Positions 1 through 10,824 of a stretch of DNA of 64,000 nucleotides are shown here, one piece after another; the stretch's first letter is position 1; the number at the start of each line of letters is the position of its first letter. The stretch covers positions 124,001-188,000 of the forward strand of contig JARGSG010000195.1 of assembly GCA_030374805.1 (NCBI GenBank), read 5' to 3'. The position numbers were made by a program, and so were the translations under genes. The notes beneath the pieces were generated by a model that saw nothing but the letters and a program-made list of their open reading frames with translations, ran no database searches and was not told the DNA's origin. This DNA comes from Gracilaria gracilis (Eukaryota; Rhodophyta; Florideophyceae; Gracilariales; Gracilariaceae).

Positions 1-189
1 CGTGTTCTACCGCGTCTGCTGACGACGACGGATCTCGAAAGTCACCTTCACTTCCGCCGCCCCTCCGCCCGCAAAATCGCCGTACTCGAGGCACGTGCCA
101 CGTGGCATCGAGCCATATCCGTCCCGCCCGCGCATTGCTGCCGGTGCACGTGACCCGTCACCCCCCTACAGTACCACTGCAGCCTTGCT

Positions 190-519
190 GTGACCCCCCC
201 CCTCATAATGCAGATTGACGCCGGCGCCGCGATACACATTGAACGCGTGGCAATTGCGAAGCAAAAACGAAAAGAAAAAAATAAAAAAATTCTTACTTGC
301 GACTGCGGCTCTGCCAGCCATACACGAGCGACTTACAGGGTGCACTGGAAATGTCGAAAGCATCAAGCTTGCACACGACGGACCGTTCCTGTGGACCAGA
401 GGTCGTGTGGACCTTGTGGGCAATCATTCAACACGAAGATCCAGGTAGACCGCCACCGTTCAGGCCGCCGCAACCGTTCAGGCCGCCGCAACCGAAGCAT
501 TGTGAATCACCTCAAGTAA
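190..519 (+). other. Small ORF with two C2H2/C2HC-like fingers
   Basis: I do not recognise this 109-residue ORF. It shows two spaced Cys/His clusters. The first is CDCG followed after 12 residues by HWKC; the second is CGPC followed after 12 residues by H. This recalls the single finger at the start of the transposase at 26.4 kb (C-x12-H-x3-C) but is not the same sequence. The C-terminus is basic and carries a duplicated RSGRRN unit encoded by a tandem repeat. It could be the start of a truncated element gene entering from the left, or a chance ORF. No RBS or splice evidence decides the start. Confidence 0.25.
455..490 (+). repeat. 18-bp tandem repeat, two copies
   Basis: Two exact copies of ACCGTTCAGGCCGCCGCA lie head to tail, followed by a third partial start (ACCG). 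The repeat adds a basic RSGRRN duplication to the overlapping small ORF. Confidence 0.8.
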
Positions 520-773
520 ATTAGTTTTCTTATACACTTAGCAATACTTTCTATATCTATTCTAGCATTCTCCATAAACCCTTCTCCAAAACACAAAAAC
601 CCAAGTGAAAAGCATAAAACCCATCAAAAGTAAACAAGAAATACAAAACACATTAAAAAGCGATAATTTATAGCATATTATTTTAATATTAGCCAATGTT
701 TTGAAAATCTCAGAGTATTATACTTTATTTTTTGATCATTTTTTGAAGTTTCGATATTTCACTAGAAAAAAAG
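520..773. other. AT-rich stretch with no gene
   Basis: A-rich non-coding DNA without an ORF or recognisable repeat. It separates the small finger ORF from the gag-like remnant. Confidence 0.6.
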
Positions 774-1696
774 TTGAACATTTCAAATGTGGTTTATGAC
801 CGTCAAACCTCCCCTTGCTTCGCTAAGGGACCCCAAGGGCCCCATCCGAGGAACACGCAGGAGGCGGGAGAACGAAATATAACGGGTTCGCATCCCGACT
901 CAGGATCAAACACGGGTCGCTCAAACCCCGGACTTTCCAATCCAGACGCTTCCACAAGGACTGCAATCTATCGTAATACGGACTCGTCTAGTTCCCCGAT
1001 GCCTACGAATAACGTTTCGATTCATCGCTATTCCACTCTCCCTCCGGGTACTACCCCCAATTCCCCGCTTCGTTCACCCTTTCATCCCCAGAATCATCAA
1101 TTCCCCAACTTTCCCAATATGGGCCATCAAATATTCACACAAATCTCTTTGAAGAACATTAGATAATACAGAATGAACCGCAGCGTAATCTATGGGAAGC
1201 TATTCGATCTTATCAACTGGATATTCCAAACCTCAACGGTGATCAAATTGTTCCAGAACTTTGCAATGATTTCACACCAGAGCAGTTATTTCAGCATGAA
1301 TTAACTCAAAATCTGAGTCTATTCAGCTCTTTGGCTAGGCTGATTAATCGACTTGGTTGAAACCTGTCCAGTCATTCAAACCGTACACTCCCTAGTCTTG
1401 CTCATATAATTTATATCAACCATGAAGATATTGATACAGCTATGAAATTACTCGACGACTCACGAGGCCCTCTTTCACCACAGGCACAACCACCTGTTGA
1501 GAATCCTATTCCTTTCCGCCTTGTTGACCCCCCCTTCACTGGTGTAATCCCTCCCACCACCAATTCCCCTCCTGAAGAATCTGCGCATGTCAACACCATA
1601 CATATTCGAACTCATCCTCCAAATTCTGTAGAGCAATTGCCCTTGGCAGGGACTGAGGGGGATGCCACTCATATACCCGTTGTTATTTTCGGCTAA
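774..1696 (+). pseudogene. Gag-like coding remnant with stops
   Basis: Protein-like sequence runs across this stretch in more than one frame. It starts with a Pro/Ser/Asn-rich segment (774-1166), continues around 1171-1360 with an amphipathic segment (motif PEQLFQHELTQNL), and ends with an open frame at 1442-1696. The last 23 codons overlap the LTR starting at 1627, and the same C-terminal peptide ends the minus ORF beside the inverted LTR copy at 43.1 kb, so that peptide is simply LTR sequence. The composition and position suggest the end of another retroelement's gag-like gene. I cannot name the family. Confidence 0.35.
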
Positions 1697-1894
1697 ACTT
1701 CCTACTATTATGAAGTCTATTTGCCTATTTGGCCCGGATTAGGGATCCGCATATGAAGGGTAGGATTAGCGTGACACGTGTGTGCCCGCGCCCGATTACC
1801 GGATGCGCCGTTGCAAGAGTGCCACGAAGGTACACGTGGGTAGTGTTGTCCGGCGTGCCAGGTACTTAGATACTTTATTGATATTTGTCAGCCG

Positions 1895-1902
1895 TATATA
1901 AG
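1895..1902 (+). promoter_or_regulatory. LTR TATA box (TATATAAG)
   Basis: TATATAAG lies about 270 bases into the LTR and is conserved in the inverted LTR copy at 42917-42924. It is the likely core promoter of the element RNA. Confidence 0.65.
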
Positions 1903-1920
1903 TGGCGGCACTTGCCGCCA
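1903..1920. repeat. Perfect 18-bp palindrome after the LTR TATA
   Basis: TGGCGGCA-CT-TGCCGCCA sits immediately downstream of the TATA box and is conserved in the inverted LTR (42899-42916). It would form an 8-bp stem near the expected 5' end of the transcript. Confidence 0.7.
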
Positions 1921-2477
1921 CTGTAGGGGAAGTAAACCTCAACGAGGCCTTGGCTCTAGCTTGAGTTCCGCTTGCGCACGGTTTTCTGCCCCCTTCCCGA
2001 GGAACACCGCCGCCTATCCGGACAAGTTATCCACCTCCATCACTGAGAAGCACCGATCCGTCGTTTCGGCCTTTTATTTATCATTCTTTCGTACAATCTT
2101 TCTGTTTTTCCGTCTTACGGCCTCGTTACACTTCGCCGTGTTGTATAGGTTTGCCCTTTTTGTCTCGGGATTATTCCCCGCTCTCACGAGTCTGTGCTCC
2201 GCAGTGCGGCTCGTTTCGCTACCTTCTATCTCGCCCGTTTTCCTACGGGATACGCCACACCCAGTGGATTCCATCCTTTTGGCACCCCAATTGCCACCCT
2301 CAACCTCCGTCTGTAAGTCAGGAAGAGGCCACTCGGAGTTACGCCCAGCACGTGTCGGCCTCATCGGAGGGTTCTTCCACTGCTCTGCTTCAATACGGAG
2401 CAAGGCTGAACACCTTGTGCCCATAGCCGCTGGCTCGGTTTGTGTTCCTTTTTCCGTTCCCGGCTTTGCCCCACAAG

Positions 2478-2490
2478 TGGTCTCCCGACT
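2478..2490 (+). other. Putative tRNA primer-binding site
   Basis: TGGTCTCCCGACT begins two bases after the LTR end. It would pair with a tRNA 3' end reading AGTCGGGAGACCA. The position and the TGG start are typical; I did not identify the tRNA. Confidence 0.45.
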
Positions 2491-2552
2491 TAGAATCGGC
2501 TTTCTTGCCAACATTGGTTGTAGTGGAAACTGGTGCTGGATCCCTCTCCCTA

Positions 2553-2975
2553 GGAAAAAGTTTTTATAAATGGCGCATTACGTTTTGCAGAAAGTAACAA
2601 ATGGCGTAGAAACCCGTTGCTTTTATTGAAGAGATTGCGTATAAATTCCACGCTTCACGCCATTTCACCGCCATTTATTGCATGATGTCGACAAAGATTT
2701 AGGCCATTTTTGACACTTTTCATAAATTGCGTACAAATATTGAATAACAGTTAATATCTCGAATACGAGTGCTGAAAACTTATTCATTATTTGTACGCCA
2801 AATATGAAATGTGTCAAAAATGGCGTAAATCTTTGTCTACATCATGCAATAAATGGCGGTGAAATGGCGTGAAGCGCGAAATTTATACGCCATCTCTTCA
2901 ATAAAAGCAACGGTTTTCTACGCCATTTGTTACTTTTTGCAAAACGTAATGCGCCATTTATAAAAACTTTTTTCC
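2553..2975. mobile_element. MITE with arms of about 190 bp and TA target duplication
   Basis: The first about 190 bases (GGAAAAAGTTTTTATAAATG...) recur almost perfectly as a reverse complement at the right end, with a short divergent centre around 2750-2790. TA flanks both ends (2551-2552 and 2976-2977). There is no ORF. It splits the gypsy leader between the primer site and gag. The TA duplication and long arms fit a Tc1/mariner-type foldback MITE. ATGGCG-type words recur along the arms. Confidence 0.85.
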
Positions 2976-3289
2976 TAAGGTCTGCATTGGGAGTATCCAC
3001 TTTGGACCATTACTGGAAGCGGTAATCGTTCGGTTAATTCGCCCGAATGCTTCGGCAGACTATGAAATCTCGCCGTAACAATGGTCGCTCGATGGCTGGG
3101 TCTGCACCTGGCCTAATTGCCGGACCACCGGAATCATCTGGACTGGCTTAGAGCCTCCCGCCGTTACCAACGGATGTACTGAATGTCCCTGTTGATAACG
3201 GTCACGCACCGGCTTCCTGGGATCCCTGTACCAACAATAGGGCCCCACTGGCTCAAGGACCGGCTAATTCCGCGCAAGCGGCTGAAGCC

Positions 3290-3823
3290 ATGTCGTCGAG
3301 GTCCGACGAGTATACCCTCCGTGAATTAGAGGCACAAGTGCGCGTGATGCAGAACTCTCACGTGGCTCTGATTTACGCCATTACGAAACTCCGGCAACTG
3401 CTATATGAAGCCGATGTTCGGGATGTTTCGCAAGACGTCCGTATCTTACGGTCTGATGTCAACCAGATCATGGAAGACCGAAAGGAATCGGCTGTCCTGC
3501 ATGAGCATGCAACTGATCGTTTTAACCGCTTAGCGATTCGTCTGGAAACGGCCGAGCACACCATCATCCTCGATGCTGTGGCGCCCGCCGTGCCGGTTTC
3601 CGAAGGTTCTTGGAAGTCACACAGCTCCAAGGACCGCCATGCGGAAAAGAAGAGAAAGGTTAAATTGGAACCTGATTCGTCTTCTTCTTCATCCTCTGAG
3701 TCTGATGCCCTCATCAGGGATTCGTCAACCGATTCGTCGGAAAGTGAGGACGAGCCCCCACGCTCTCGTGCTACCCGCTCTGGGGCCACCAAGGCCACGC
3801 AAGGCGTTGCCCGGAGCCGGTAG
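3290..3823 (+). CDS. Gypsy gag, N-terminal coiled-coil and acidic segment
   Basis: A 177-residue ORF. Residues 1-95 are rich in Leu, Glu and Arg with heptad-like spacing and probably form a coiled coil. Residues 115-175 hold a basic patch (KKRKVK) and a Ser/Asp/Glu-rich run. It lies just upstream of the capsid-like ORF and in the same direction, so it is probably the N-terminal part of the gypsy gag polyprotein. It ends at a TAG before the capsid-like part, which may be a decay mutation. Confidence 0.55.
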   Translation: MSSRSDEYTLRELEAQVRVMQNSHVALIYAITKLRQLLYEADVRDVSQDVRILRSDVNQIMEDRKESAVLHEHATDRFNRLAIRLETAEHTIILDAVAPAVPVSEGSWKSHSSKDRHAEKKRKVKLEPDSSSSSSSESDALIRDSSTDSSESEDEPPRSRATRSGATKATQGVARSR

Positions 3824-3871
3824 AAAGGACGAAAGCACCTTGGACTCAAGGAACTGAGGCCGACGAATCTA

Positions 3872-5060
3872 TTGTATCGGAAGTTGTTGTCGTACCGATA
3901 TTATCGGCTGGAAGACTCCAGTGGAGAAAGGACCCCTCGCGGGACTGGACGAGTGAAAGGCCACATTAAGCGGCTGGAGCTCACACTGAAGCCCAATAAG
4001 TTCTTTGGGCAGGATCCAATCCTGGTGTTGGACTTTCTCGCCCGATATGTTAGGGAGGCAGATATACTTCGGATGTCTGAGGCGCAAGCCTACATCGCAC
4101 TGCTTTACTTTTTAAATGGTATGGCCGAGGACCAGTACAACTCTGTCCGCGGATCGTCTCGTACCTCCGAGGGAGAAGTGACCTGTTGGCCAGAGGCTGT
4201 GCAGTACCTCCTGCGATTTTATGCTACAGGAAACGCAATTCAAGATGCCATACTCGCATTGCGCGACACGAAGCAAGGACTGGAAGAGACGGAGACCGTT
4301 TATTCCACATGGCTGAATAAGGCCTTTCACCGCTGTGGAAACGTCTACTCCGCGGCCGAGCGATGTACCATGTTTGTGGATGGCTTGGTTCCCTCGATTA
4401 GGACTTTGGTTGCCCGTTATCGAGAGAACAAGCGCAAGATCTCCTACATGAAGCTGGTTCAATTTGCCCAAGCTGAAGGTGTTGCGGCCGGAGCACGTGC
4501 CGACATTAAGTCTCGCACACGCCAACTCTTCCATTTGGAAGAGAGGGATTCATCACAGCCTAAATCGAGAGGTTCAACCCATGCCAACTACGATAACGTG
4601 CACTTAGTGCAGCGTGACCAATCGCTGGCAACGTCGGACCTTCCATTTACGATGGGACCGACTACCGAAGATTCGGATGCTGCTCTGTACGCCGGTAATC
4701 ATGTTCCGGGCATTGCCAGTGCCGCACTCTGGCAGGTACAGACACTCCGGTCCCGGTTGGCAGGATCCCTACCACTCGAGACAGGAGCGAAGGCCGCTCA
4801 ATGCGGATTCTCTTCGTCAGCTCATATGCCATATTTGTTACAAACATGGTCATATTGCCCCGAACTGTATGTTACCATTAAGGGAGATGGCAAAAATTGT
4901 TCTTCATTATGAGTCACTGACGCCCGCCGAACGGGAACGTGTTCCCGACAAATCGTACCTTCGTGCAAAGGCAGATACTCCGCCTGGAAAACAGGAACCT
5001 TCACCGCCTCATGGTGAAGCGACAGCCGCATCTGCGGACCAAACGGTTCCGCAAAATTGA
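3872..5060 (+). pseudogene. Gypsy gag: capsid and CCHC zinc knuckle, frameshifted
   Basis: The first part (3872-4700) matches the pattern of retrotransposon gag/capsid: an N-terminal basic linker, then helical segments such as NKFFGQDPILVLDFL and a TWLNKAFHRC region. The nucleocapsid knuckle CHICYKHGHIAPNC is a perfect CX2CX4HX4C, but it is encoded in another frame (4614-5060, knuckle near 4827-4868). At least one frameshift therefore separates capsid and knuckle. Gag would package element RNA in the cytoplasm. The gene is no longer able to make an intact product. Confidence 0.75.
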
Positions 5061-5278
5061 GGCGACGCTCAGAAAAACTGAGCATGGGAGCCTTCTTTGA
5101 AGTAGCGGCGCAATCGAAGTCGAGCTCAACCGCGCCGGAGGTTTCAAAGCCCCGCCCCCCGGTCAAGATCCTTACGAAGAAGATGGCCACGACAGACGTA
5201 TACTCGGAACATCTTAGTGTTCTCCGTCGCCCGTGAGTACGGTCACGCAATATTCGCGCTCCGGATAGAGCCCTGGTC
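5061..5278 (+). other. Gag-pol junction, no intact ORF
   Basis: Short linker between the gag knuckle ORF and the protease ORF. I see no separate gene here. Confidence 0.5.
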
Positions 5279-7710
5279 ATGGCGAAACGAAACTACAAAG
5301 TTTTTGCAGACCTCGGGAAAACCGACCACTATATGGTTCGGCATTTTTCCGTTCTCGACACGGGTACTGGTCCAAACCTTTTGGTTCAATCGCTCACTCC
5401 GCCACAGTTATCGTCTCAGATTCAGCCGGCCTCTCCGACCGAGATAGCGGATGCAAACAATAGGCCCCTTTCAATCGTGGGAGTAATTGACCTGATTGTC
5501 AGGCTTGGCCGTTGCGTTGTCCGCCTGGACGTCCTAGTTTGCAAGCGTTTAGCGGCGCCAGTCACACTCGGATGTGATTTCTGCGACCGTTTTGTCAAAG
5601 CAACTCGACCACGGAAAAGAACCGTTGAGCTAGAGGACGGCACAACTGTGCCAATCGTTCGGCGACCTTTACGAAAGGCTTTCAAGAAGCAAGGTGCATT
5701 GGCGGTGGCCCAGCAGCCAGCGGAATCGCACCATTCGTCGACGAAGCTCCGAGTGGCTCGGTCTATTAGCATTCCCCCGGAATCCCCGACATGTGTCATG
5801 GTCACGTCCATGCAGCACGGCTTACAAACTGTTCAACCGTTGCCTCTTCTTTACGAAAGGCAGAACTTGGCCCTCGCAAATGGGATTGTACTTGTTGAGC
5901 AAGAGAAGCCCTTCAGGGTATTGGTTGCGAATTCCAGCTCCTCCCAACAGAGGTTGGTAAAGGACCAGGTCATTGGTTCCATGTTACCACACCCGGTGGC
6001 TATTGTACCCACACAGGCCTCTACCGCAGAGACTCTCGGAATCCTCGAAGCTGAGGAGGGAGAGTGGAAGTGCGCTGACGCAATCGTACCGAAGAATTCG
6101 TCGGGAGACGCTGCGCCGAGCTCGTCGGGTAAAGAAGTTTCGAACTCTTCGAAAGAAGCAATGCCGTCACCGTCGGAGGGAGGGCCAGAATCACCTAGAT
6201 CTGAGAAGAAGGACCCCGTACAGGAGTCCGAGTCTCTGGACTTTAACCAAGTCCCAGAGTCTCACCGTGAAAAGTTATGGGATATGCTACGTGAGTTCAC
6301 CCCCATGTCGGACGGTTCCCTTGGAAAAATTGGGATCACCGAACATCGGATAGATTTGATGCCAAACACTCGGCCAATCTCGCAACACCCTTACAAGGCA
6401 GTGCCGACAGCTTGGGAAGAAGAAAAGACTCAAGTCGAGAAGATGCTCCGCGCCGGAGTCATTGAAACGGCCCAGGCGCCGTGGGCCTCGCCCGTGGTAC
6501 TCGCTCCCAAACCCGATGGGTCTTGGCGTTTTTGTATCGATTACCGCGAGCTTAAAGCGGCTACCGTCAAGTAAGTGTATCCCATCCCGAGGATGGACGA
6601 ATGTATCGATTCGCTAGGAAGCGCAAAGATGTTCACGACCCTCGACGCGAACTGGGGATATTGGCAAGTCCCAGTAAGAGCAGAGAACCGTGATAAAACG
6701 GATTTTGTATGTCATCAAGGACTATACAGATTCAACCAGATGCCCTTTGGGCTCACGAACGCCCCCGCCACTTTCCAAAGAGCAGTGGATACTTTGCTTG
6801 CCCGCTTTAAGTGGAAGACGTGCCTGGTATACCTGGATGACATCATTGTGTTCTCCAGTAACCTGGACGAGCACTTTACCCACGTTCGGGAAGTGATGCG
6901 AGTCAGGCATCACACTGAAGTTGAAGAAGTGCGAGTTCTTTACCGATACCATGAAATATCTCGGCCACATAACCCGTCCGGGACGGCTATCGATTGACGT
7001 TGTACGTGTGCGGTCCCTCAAGGAGGCCAAACACGCACGGAATCAAACGGAACTCCGATCTTTCCTCGGCCTTTGCAATGCATACCGTCGTTTTATCCCG
7101 CACTTCGCTGATAGAGCAGCTCCATTGAATGAACTCTTGCCGAAAGGATAGCCAGTGAAACTGGAACCATTCGATGACCGTAAGGCAACGGCATTCTCAT
7201 CGCTCATTGATGGAGTAACGTCGCCGCCAATTCTTTCCTTGCCGAAACTCGGATTGCCGTATGCCATCGATACAGATGCCAGCAATTTCCAGATTGACTG
7301 TGCTCTGTTCCAGATCACGGAGAGTGGCGAACGACTTCCGATTGGTTTTTGGTCTCGAAGCCTTAACGTTAATGAAAGGAATTACTCGGTACACGAAAAA
7401 GAATGCTTGGCAGTAGTCTGGGCTTTCCAGACGCTGCGACCGTACCTCATGGGAGGACATTTTACCGTCCATACCTACCATTCGGCCCTGCGATGGCTTC
7501 TCTCCATTGCGGAGCCTTCCGGCCGCTTGATGCGGTGGAGACTAAGATTATCGGAATTCGACTTGGACGTGCAGTACAAGGAGGGAATTTTGAACACTCA
7601 GGCTGATGCAAATTCCCGCTTGCCGATCGCGGCCGAACCTGAGCCAGTCGATGATCTGGAAATACCCTGTTGCCTCATGGAGGACGACGAGGACGTAAAT
7701 TCGGAAGGTT
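5279..7710 (+). pseudogene. Gypsy pol 5' part: protease, RT and RNase H
   Basis: The protease active site is VLDTGTG near residue 27, with the partner region LGCDFCDRF. RT follows, with CIDYRELK, MPFGLTNAPATFQR and YLDDIIVFS (catalytic DD). RNase H has DTDASN and VHEKECLA. Breaks: a TAA after the CIDYRELKAATVK segment (about 6572), a frameshift near 6900 just after the RT catalytic core, and a TAG at 7149. In RNase H the usual TDH..L segment reads TYHSALRWL, so a catalytic Asp is changed to Tyr. The frame stops at 7710, where a 32.9-kb element is inserted; integrase resumes at 40634. The domain order is PR-RT-RH-IN, as in Ty3/gypsy. Confidence 0.9.
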
Positions 7711-7900
7711 CGTTGGTGTTCTCGGAATGCTAATTTAGTATGCTAGATCGCTAGTTGTGAAAATGAAAGTCCAAAAAAACTACCTTTTTTGCAGTTTGCG
7801 CTAGTTGGCAAGGCAAAAAAAAAATTTTTTGGAAATAACGTTTCCGTTCAGTGCAGTTCAAACATCACCTACCGGAATTGAAGGCTAGTTTGCAGTTCCG
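7711..7900. repeat. Left terminal inverted repeat and subterminal motifs
   Basis: The terminal word CGTTGGTGTTCTCGGAATGC is followed by GCTAGATC (7742), GCTAGTTG (7750 and 7800) and GCTAGTTT (7884). The same words recur at 25860-26080 and 40390-40633. In CACTA elements such subterminal words bind the transposase or an accessory protein; that role here is inferred. Confidence 0.7.
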
Positions 7901-8029
7901 CTGCCACCGCTCGTAACTTTATATTCCCGACACTCGTCAAAAACACTCTAAAAAATTACGACCCCACCACTAGCGCTCCCTCATTCCAACCCTCATTCGG
8001 ATCCTGAGTCCCTGTTTCCCTAAATATCA

Positions 8030-8900
8030 AGTTGAAGAACTCCAGTGGAACATTCTCTTCATTTTCGTACACCCTCATCGCCCCAAACTGGCTCCCAACC
8101 CCTCCCAACCTCTTCTCTTACTGCTCTTCCACTATGCACTCCGCCGTTCGCACAGCCGCCGCCGCACTACCAAACCCAACTAGTGGCCCTCTACCCGGCA
8201 GCTGCCGCGGCACACACACCTCCTCATCCTCGTCCACCATCACCCCACCCTTTCGCCTCTTTCTCAGCCGACTACCCCCAACCTCCCCTCCATTCCCTTC
8301 TGCGCTCCTCCCCCTCAAACACCGACATCCACCACGAGAGCCAGGCGTCACCGGTGACCTTTTCTCTCTTCCCCCCTCCCTCCCAACGCCTCCTTCCCTC
8401 ACCAGCTCCTTCATCTCCAACAACAATTGGCACGCCTTCTCCACCTGTGCCACTTGCGCCTTCAACACCTCCACACGTCACTTGAGCCCCCTATTCTCTT
8501 CTCAGCTTCACCATCTCCCTCCCAACTCTCTCTACCATCCCAATCACATGCTTTCCAGTCCCCAATCCAGCCAAGTTCATCCTTTTCCGAATCGTCGAAA
8601 TCAAATCCATTGGCATCCCAATCTCCGACACACTCAGCACCACCCCTCCCATCTCACTCAAGATATCAGAAAGCCAGTCGTCCAAATGCTTCTTCAGTTC
8701 TCCTCAAAGCCTCCTCAACCGCCTCCCCATCTCCGCCCCAACCCTCCTCTCCGGTCCCCTATCCCCTCCATCCCCATCATCCCCACCCCTCTCTCCATCC
8801 CCACTTCCCTCCCTCTCCCCCATTCAAACCTTGTCCACATCCTCCTCCTTCCTTCCCGGTGGTGTCTCTCGTACCTCCGTCCAGTGAAGCAGAGCCACTA
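8030..8900 (-). pseudogene. Purine-rich minus ORF remnants with coiled coil
   Basis: The plus strand is extremely C/T-rich and gives long Pro/Ser/His shadow ORFs. The minus strand is more protein-like: 8491-8685 encodes a helical segment (HLDDWLSDILSEMGG region) and 8118-8474 starts with EVLKAQVAQVEKACQLLLEM, a likely coiled coil followed by Gly/Arg/Glu-rich sequence. I cannot name it. It may be the far end of the large element or a decayed accessory ORF. Confidence 0.3.
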
Positions 8901-9972
8901 GCTCCTCGTTCTTCACGTACCCATTCGACATCGCAGAAATACACGGCGGTTCACGATAACGGAGATAGATAAGAACAAGAGAGATGAACCCACAAGTTGC
9001 AGCACACCCCCCACTCCGCAGACCTGTAGCACGGTTTGCCACACACCCACCTGCGCTGCACCCTGTGAACATAATCGATTGCCATAATATGGCCGAAATA
9101 TGGACACGAATATACCCGAAAAAGTCCTTAATTTTTGGGACATGCACAGTACGAAAAAGGGCCATTATGAGACCACTCTTGTGCCCTTTAACGTATGCCA
9201 AAATATGGCCAACTAACAGAGGACAGATATGGTCACATTGCAGTACGAATTTCTGCCGTCAGAATCGGCCAGAAACTGGGCGACAACTTGACGTAGAATG
9301 TCATAAATGGTACGTGCTAAGGAAATGAATGGGATGCATTGAAATCGAAGAGCATATCCTGAACGGGCAATATATACTCAATATATGTACTGAAAAAATA
9401 GCGAAATAAGTACAAAGAGTTTACTACACTAGTAGGACAGAATATGGTGAAGGTGTGCTACATCCTTTTGCACCAGAATGGGCCTAAAGATCACCCAGTT
9501 CGCGGCTAATTCCATTGCTTGACCATTTGCACACTGCTTATCGCCAAGGAAGGCAATGATGACTGCTACTATCTGAGAATAAATAGGCTTCAAAAATGAA
9601 TACGTTTACCATGAACACAAAGGAAACCCGTTAACACCTGGAATACAACTAAATTCCGAAGTCCAAACAGATATGTGAATGAAGACAGCCTTGGACCACG
9701 GTGGTCGTAAAAGGAATAGGTAGAACGGCAGTAAATGTGATACATGGAACTCCACTGGAATGCATGCTCACCAGGCAACAAACATTTTGAGTAAGGGAAC
9801 TTTGTTACTGACTGTGAAGATGAAGTGATAGAACATGTTAGAGGAAAAGAGTAAATGCTAGCGTGAAATTTGACATGGAGAAAGAAGCTGAAGTAGTAAC
9901 GAACCTTGGGACAGAATACCTTGTACACAAAGAGGACAGCGTCGCGAAGAATCAATCCATGGAGTGAGCGAC
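8901..9972. other. No gene seen
   Basis: Only short scattered ORFs. Around 9080-9230 there are several ATATGGCC/ATGGCCGAAATATGG words; no other structure was recognised. Confidence 0.5.
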
Positions 9973-10758
9973 CTAGTTTGGATGAGAGGCCTTGGAGCGC
10001 GGCGGGCGGAATCCAGAACTCTTCGACTTCCGACCAGTCGCCCGGGATCTCTGGCGTTTGCCGCGAACGCGGCATGAAACTTGAGCAGCGACACGCGGGT
10101 TAGCGCGAATTGAATCGCCTCCATCCGAAGAATCAGTGTCGCCATTGGCAATCTGCGGGGTTGAACGGTGTTTGGGTTTACGGCCATGTTGCTTGGACTT
10201 GCTGGGAACCCTTACTGCTTTCCTCGCAGGGCGATCTTCTACTTCAGAAACATCATACTGAAAGTTGCCAGAGTGGTATGATGATTCACTGCATGGGCGT
10301 TTTCTTGCCTTTGTGATTGATTTGTGGCCTGACCTCTTCGTAACAGTATCATGAAGAACTGGATGAGATGCAGAAACGTCGTCTTCCTCATCATGTTCAT
10401 GCTCGATATCCTCGGCGTAGCTGCGTCGAGACGGTCCTTGATGAGACTGAGAAGCAATTCTGGCACCACTTTCCCCTTCCTCTCTACGGGAATCGCGATC
10501 TCCGCAGACCCTTCCATTTCCCCCATCCTGCAGTTGTTCAACTTGCACACAGTCGTGTCGAAGCTGCCGCGTACTGTGATCCTGCCCCTGACCTCCCAGA
10601 TAATGTCTTTCACTACCTGAGGCACTTTGAGCTCGTTTGGCGCTATCCACTACCCCGACTGAAGGTGCCGCATTATAATTTCCATTTCGTTTTCCCGGAG
10701 AACTCTTGCGGGCGGCTTTCTTCGCAGCTTCAATTTTTGCCTTCTTATCACGCTGCAT
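9973..10758 (-). CDS. Unrecognised basic, low-complexity protein
   Basis: A 261-residue ORF rich in Lys, Arg, Ser and Asp, without hydrophobic segments. It starts with a Lys/Ala-rich helix (KKAKIEAAKKAARK) and ends with an Arg/Lys/Ser tail; an acidic stretch (EHEHDEEDD) lies in the middle. It resembles a disordered nuclear protein. It lies upstream of and divergent from the tnp2 transposase, together with the ORF at 10825-11319, so it could be the second gene of that element. That is inference from position. Confidence 0.35.
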   Translation of the reverse strand: MQRDKKAKIEAAKKAARKSSPGKRNGNYNAAPSVGVVDSAKRAQSASGSERHYLGGQGQDHSTRQLRHDCVQVEQLQDGGNGRVCGDRDSRREEGESGARIASQSHQGPSRRSYAEDIEHEHDEEDDVSASHPVLHDTVTKRSGHKSITKARKRPCSESSYHSGNFQYDVSEVEDRPARKAVRVPSKSKQHGRKPKHRSTPQIANGDTDSSDGGDSIRANPRVAAQVSCRVRGKRQRSRATGRKSKSSGFRPPRSKASHPN

Positions 10759-10824
10759 GGCCTCCTAAATGAACTCGGTTGAAATCCAACTGTTCTGAGC
10801 GGCTTGGAGCACCGGAAACTTATC

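Larger units (their letters stand above)
1627..2475 (+). repeat. Ty3/gypsy 5' LTR, about 849 bp
   Basis: It begins TGTAGAGCAATTGCCC and ends GCTTTGCCCCACA, so it has the TG...CA ends of an LTR. The same sequence, about 90% or more identical by eye, recurs in inverted orientation at 42343-43192, and homology stops exactly at these ends. It holds a TATA box and a perfect palindrome just after it. The long ORF at 1961-2569 is an LTR-internal open frame shared by both copies and has no recognised domain. A tRNA-primer-like site and gag follow, so this is the 5' LTR of the gypsy element. Confidence 0.85.
1627..7710 (+). mobile_element. Ty3/gypsy retrotransposon, left half
   Basis: LTR, primer site, gag and pol as far as RNase H lie in order. 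The right half (integrase) is at 40634-42342. The expected direct 3' LTR is missing; an inverted LTR copy stands there instead. Confidence 0.85.

Noticed and set aside
1961-2569. 202-codon ORF in the LTR as a real gene
   Set aside because: It lies within an LTR, has no domain, and its C-terminal part runs past the LTR end into the leader.
8032-8972. Pro/Ser/His-rich plus ORFs
   Set aside because: Low-complexity shadows of C/T-rich DNA; the minus strand is more protein-like.
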